From: CAYZZU01 sp964483105
GTDB lineage: Bacteria; CG2-30-53-67
Direction: 5' to 3'
Length of the DNA stretch: 26,480 nt
Assembly (NCBI GenBank): GCA_964483105.1
Contig: CAYZZU010000031.1
Location: 1-26,480, forward strand
The position numbers and the translations under genes were made by a program. How positions within the stretch are numbered: the stretch's first letter is position 1; every line of letters begins with the position of its first letter. Shown here one piece after another: positions 24,021 through 26,480 of this stretch. Below the pieces are notes generated by a model that searched no databases, had not been told where the DNA came from, and was given only the letters and a program-made list of their open reading frames with translations.

Positions 24021-24339
24021 CGGCCTGTCTCCCGGGCCGCTCTTTCCAACCGGACGGACGAACAAACGTCGGGAGTTTCTCTCCATCCTTCCGGTCGGAA
24101 AAGAGCTTTCTCCAGTTATAACCGGCGATGAAACCTCCTATTGAACCGGCCAGGGTAAAGACAAAGAGGAGAAGATCCCCCTGGTCGGTGTTGATATACG
24201 GTGTCCTCGCCTCACGGCCGTACTCCCTGGCGTAATGCTCCACCACGGTTTCATCCACTCCGGACCATTTTCCGGCCCGCACGGGGGAAGCAACTCCCAG
24301 GAACAGGGCCAATAAAAAAAAGAGTATGAATTTTCGCAT
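24013..24339 (-). CDS. cbiN: Cobalt transport protein CbiN
   Basis: CbiN is a small auxiliary membrane subunit that lets CbiM load Co2+ in the CbiMNQO importer. The 108-residue protein has an N-terminal hydrophobic segment (about 4-21). A periplasmic loop follows with the conserved WSGVDETVVEHYA and INTDQGDLLLF. A second membrane segment then ends in AGYNWRKLF. AAGGAGG five bases before ATG 24339 decides the start over TTG 24366. It lies 23 bases after cbiM and overlaps cbiQ by eight bases. Confidence 0.94.
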   Translation of the reverse strand: MRKFILFFLLALFLGVASPVRAGKWSGVDETVVEHYAREYGREARTPYINTDQGDLLLFVFTLAGSIGGFIAGYNWRKLFSDRKDGEKLPTFVRPSGWKERPGRQADA

Positions 24340-24362
24340 CCGGTCCTCCTTATCATAACCGT

Positions 24363-25115
24363 TCAAGCCGTTGAAGCCGTCCGGGCGGCTTTGACAACCC
24401 CCATCCGAACCAGAAGCTCCGGCCGGCGGAGATAGACATACCGGATCATACTGCCGGTCAGGAGCCCCTCCAGTATGGAAAGCGGCCCCTGTGTCGGAAG
24501 GAAGGCAAGAAAGATCTTGCCGATCACCTCAGCGGCGGGATGCACTCCGTGCAGGGCGAGTCCCAGTTCCACCGAGGTTGTCAGATAGGTGAAGATGTCC
24601 GCGGCGAACCCCGCGGCGAACCCCGCGGCAAAGAGAGAGAGCCCGATCCGCCTCCCACCCCGGAAACAAAACCACCCGGCGAAAGAACCCGCAACACCCA
24701 TGGAAAGGACGTTCGCCCCGAAGGTGGTGATCCCTCCGTGGGCCATGAAGAGTGCCTGGATCAGGAGTCCTACCGAAGCGGTCAGGACGCTGGCGAAGGG
24801 ACCGAGGAGAACGGCGCTCATGCCGGTCCCCGCGGGATGGGAACAGGTCCCGGTGATTGGGACAGGAATCGGAAAGCAGGAGAGAACAAAGACAGCGCTC
24901 CCGGCGACGCCGAGGAGCGACAGATAACCGGATACCTCCTTCTTTTTCTTTTTGACCTCACGGATCCCGAAATAGATAAATACCAGGGCCACACCCCACC
25001 AGAGAGAGGCCCACGAGGCCGGAAGGATCCCTTCACTGATGTGCATCGCGTAGGCTGGTTCCGGCCTCAAGGCAAGCAGACCTCCCAGGATGATCCACAA
25101 ACGATTGGGTTTCAT
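24363..25115 (-). CDS. cbiM: Cobalt ECF transporter substrate-binding protein CbiM with signal peptide
   Basis: CbiM is the membrane S component that binds Co2+. The 250-residue precursor has an N-terminal signal-like segment (1-23) ending in AYA, directly followed by MHISEG (24-29). In this family the mature Met1-His2 N-terminus forms part of the metal site, so signal cleavage after Ala23 would generate it. CSHPAGTG (91-98) holds another conserved His. About six hydrophobic segments follow, and ILEGLLTG is near the end. A basic run KKKKK (55-59) lies in a cytoplasmic loop. AAGGAGG precedes the ATG, which overlaps the cbiC stop as ATGA. Confidence 0.94.
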   Translation of the reverse strand: MKPNRLWIILGGLLALRPEPAYAMHISEGILPASWASLWWGVALVFIYFGIREVKKKKKEVSGYLSLLGVAGSAVFVLSCFPIPVPITGTCSHPAGTGMSAVLLGPFASVLTASVGLLIQALFMAHGGITTFGANVLSMGVAGSFAGWFCFRGGRRIGLSLFAAGFAAGFAADIFTYLTTSVELGLALHGVHPAAEVIGKIFLAFLPTQGPLSILEGLLTGSMIRYVYLRRPELLVRMGVVKAARTASTA

Positions 25116-25747
25116 GATGCCTCCTTCTGTTCAACAGCGAGATGGATCAGGGCGTTCATCAGGGCCACAGCCACGGGCGTTCCCCCCTTCCGGCCCCGGT
25201 TCGTGATGTACGAAAGGCCGGTTCGGCTTAAGGCTTCCTTGGATTCCGCGGCATCCACGAAACCGACCGGAACAGCGATCAACAACCGGGGCCGGAGCCC
25301 CTCTTCCCGATCCAGTCGGAGAACCTCCCGGAGGGCCGTGGGGGCATTCCCGATCACCACAACGGAGCGGGAGAGGCTGTCCCGGAAAGAACGGATCGCC
25401 GCAGCCGACCGGGTGCCCCCCTGTGCCTCCGCCAGTTTGCGCGCCTTCGGATCATCAATCCGGCAGAAGACCTCTCCCCCTCCGGCCTGTTGCAAAACCG
25501 ACCGGTTGATCCCGGAGGCCACCATCCGGATGTCGGTCACGATGGATCCCCCCTCCCGGACAGCCTTCACCCCCTCGGCCACCGCCCCTTCGGAAAAGAC
25601 AAGAGAACGTCCGAGATCAAAATCAGCCGTTGCATGGATGACCCTCCGAACCAGGGGAAACTCAAGCGCCCCGAAGGAGTGCCCTCCCAGTTCCTCCTCG
25701 ATCATCCGGAAACTCTCGGCTTCAATGAACACACCTCGACTCGTCAT
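25112..25747 (-). CDS. cbiC: Cobalt-precorrin-8 methylmutase CbiC (CobH family)
   Basis: CbiC moves the methyl group from C11 to C12, giving cobyrinate (hydrogenobyrinate in the aerobic route). The 211-residue protein has the catalytic His38 in VIHATADFD (36-44), TDIRMVASGI, GNAPTAL and the C-terminal ITNRGRKGGTPVAVA. The ATG at 25747 overlaps the cbiX stop as ATGA, and the stop overlaps the cbiM start in the same way. The family length and all conserved blocks are intact. Confidence 0.95.
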   Translation of the reverse strand: MTSRGVFIEAESFRMIEEELGGHSFGALEFPLVRRVIHATADFDLGRSLVFSEGAVAEGVKAVREGGSIVTDIRMVASGINRSVLQQAGGGEVFCRIDDPKARKLAEAQGGTRSAAAIRSFRDSLSRSVVVIGNAPTALREVLRLDREEGLRPRLLIAVPVGFVDAAESKEALSRTGLSYITNRGRKGGTPVAVALMNALIHLAVEQKEAS

Positions 25748-26136
25748 AGCCTATGCCCTCCTTCCCGTCCACACCGGACTTCACGCACCCGTTTGATCAC
25801 CAGTTCCGCCAGGAGAGGATCCGCACCCAACTGATCGCCCAGGATGATATCCACCCCGGGATACTTTCTACGGCAGGCCGCCACCACCTCGGGAATGTCC
25901 TCCTGGATATGAACACCCATATGGAGAAAATAGGGAATCATGTGAACCCGCTTCGCCCCCTGTTCGACACAGCGGTCGAGGGCCTCCTCGATCGTGGGAG
26001 GGTTCAGTTGCAGGAATCCGCACTCAACGATCGGGACCTCTCCTGTCTCCCGTATCCGGGCTGCTATGGAAAACATCCCCGCGTTGGCATTCTCGGCCCG
26101 GCTCCCGTGGCCGACCATCAAAAGCGCTTCCATCAT
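25744..26136 (-). CDS. cbiX: Sirohydrochlorin cobaltochelatase, short form CbiX(S)
   Basis: CbiX inserts Co2+ into sirohydrochlorin, committing it to the cobalt-early cobalamin route. At 130 residues this is the short, single-domain form that works as a homodimer, rather than the two-domain CbiX(L). Metal-binding His10 in MVGHGSR and His72 and His76 in FLHMGVHIQEDIP are present. No C-terminal iron-sulfur or histidine-rich tail occurs. AAAGGAG lies ten bases before ATG 26136, just after the T-run of the riboswitch terminator. It is the first gene of the operon. The motif is shared with nickel/iron chelatases of the same fold, but context fixes cobalt. Confidence 0.93.
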   Translation of the reverse strand: MMEALLMVGHGSRAENANAGMFSIAARIRETGEVPIVECGFLQLNPPTIEEALDRCVEQGAKRVHMIPYFLHMGVHIQEDIPEVVAACRRKYPGVDIILGDQLGADPLLAELVIKRVREVRCGREGGHRL

Positions 26137-26154
26137 GATTCAATAACTCCTTTC

Positions 26155-26195
26155 AAAAAAAAATCCTTCACCCCTGCATGCAAGGAGTGAAGGAT
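26155..26195 (-). terminator. Intrinsic terminator/attenuator between riboswitch and cbiX
   Basis: On the minus strand a 13-pair stem with one G-U (arms 26195-26183 and 26175-26163) encloses a 7-base loop and is followed by nine T residues (26163-26155). It ends four bases before the cbiX AAAGGAG. This is a textbook terminator located where a cobalamin riboswitch would place its expression platform. Confidence 0.9.
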
Positions 26196-26198
26196 CAT

Positions 26199-26220
26199 AC
26201 GAAGAGTTCCGCTTCTTCGT
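26199..26220 (-). other. Small hairpin between aptamer and terminator
   Basis: A 7-base perfect stem (ACGAAGA at 26199-26205 with TCTTCGT at 26214-26220 on the plus strand) encloses an 8-base loop. It could be part of the antiterminator or the kissing-loop hairpin of the cobalamin riboswitch. I could not show pairing with loop L5 by eye. Confidence 0.4.
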
Positions 26221-26261
26221 CTTCCCCTCTCCCCCCTTTGCCGTCAAGGTTCGAGTCCTCA

Positions 26262-26402
26262 CGGGGCCGGTCTTCTGGCTTCCGGATCGTCCTCGGCCGG
26301 GCCTTCCCATACCGTTTATACGATACAGTGGCACATCCGGCGTCGTCCCCGGTCACAGCGGCGGGTCCGCAGGGGAGTTACACCCCTTTCCCGTCCACCC
26401 CG
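26262..26402 (-). ncRNA. Cobalamin riboswitch
   Basis: Reading the minus strand, the conserved aptamer pieces occur in order: ACGGGAAAGGGGTGTAA, a CTGTGACC element, GCCACTG, GGGAAGGC, and the B12 box AGCCAGAAGACCGGCC (plus-strand 26265-26280). The outer helix can close through CGGGG (26402-26398) and CCCCG (26266-26262). It lies upstream of cbiX with an intrinsic terminator after it, so adenosylcobalamin binding is expected to switch off transcription of the cobalamin operon. Edges are approximate. Confidence 0.93.
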
Positions 26403-26480
26403 CAGGAAATAATGTGATGGTGTGATGGGGTCACCCATTAAAGGTTTCGTCAAGTAAAAAAACAGCTCTCCCGTAAGAAA
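26403..26480. other. Sequence upstream of the riboswitch
   Basis: This should hold the promoter of the cobalamin operon. A minus-strand TTGACG (26453-26448) and TTTAAT (26442-26437) are visible, but neither finds a good partner at proper spacing. A short ATGGG/CCCAT hairpin and a GTGATG direct repeat also occur. No coding sequence was recognised before the window edge. Confidence 0.35.

Noticed and set aside
24540..25796. 418-codon plus-strand open frame opposite cbiM/cbiC
   Set aside because: It is antisense to two well-conserved coupled genes and crosses their junction; no recognisable protein features.
26248..26258. tRNA T-loop-like sequence GGTTCGAGTCC
   Set aside because: No matching stems or cloverleaf surround it, and it lies in the riboswitch leader on the opposite strand.
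26425..26453. Promoter with TTGACG as -35 box before the riboswitch
   Set aside because: At 16-18 bases the -10 position reads CCCCAT or similar, which is not a plausible -10 box.

Overview
The window comes from a GC-rich bacterium and has two blocks that face each other, meeting near 9.26 kb. The left block (+ strand, 184-9252) carries rRNA and amino-acid biosynthesis genes. The right block (- strand, 26136 down to 9274) carries a cobalamin (B12) operon, a hybrid sensor kinase and two queuosine genes. The complete anaerobic (cobalt-early) corrin enzyme set, the CbiMNQO cobalt importer, a GAF-GGDEF response regulator and a GAF-PAS hybrid kinase fit an anaerobic Gram-negative bacterium. A Desulfobacterota (Deltaproteobacteria)-like host is my best guess, but this is inference and no marker here fixes the phylum.

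Left block: ksgA/rsmA (16S rRNA dimethyltransferase), dapF, a small zinc-ribbon membrane protein of unknown function, dapA, then hisD-hisC-hisB closely packed. A diguanylate cyclase response regulator with its own good promoter follows. Then come hisH, again behind a strong promoter, and a 123-residue protein I do not recognise. Lysine/diaminopimelate and histidine synthesis are thus strung together, but hisA, hisF, hisG, dapB and others are not in the window.

Right block: a cobalamin riboswitch (about 26262-26402) followed by an intrinsic terminator (26155-26195) sits just upstream of cbiX. Then follow, in order, cbiX, cbiC, cbiM, cbiN, cbiQ, cbiO, cbiD, cbiET (fused), cbiL, cbiF, cbiG, cbiH, cbiP, cbiB and cobD. 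These 15 genes are almost all coupled by 4-base ATGA overlaps or short gaps. Together they chelate cobalt into sirohydrochlorin, import cobalt, carry out the methylations and ring contraction, amidate the corrin, and make and attach the aminopropanol arm. The reductase CbiJ and the a,c-diamide synthase CbiA are missing here, as are the nucleotide-loop genes.

Downstream of cobD on the same strand are a GAF-PAS-HisKA-HATPase-REC hybrid kinase, behind its own promoter and a possible 10-codon leader ORF, then queD and queC of queuosine/7-deazaguanine synthesis. I see no convincing terminator after cobD.

I found no CRISPR array, insertion sequence, rRNA or tRNA gene, phage gene or defence system. 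The most notable points are the 115-base cbiG/cbiH overlap with no alternative start, the riboswitch-attenuator, the inverted repeat over the queD promoter, and the unrecognised genes at 2068-2514 and 8881-9252. I do not see a clearly novel multi-gene system.
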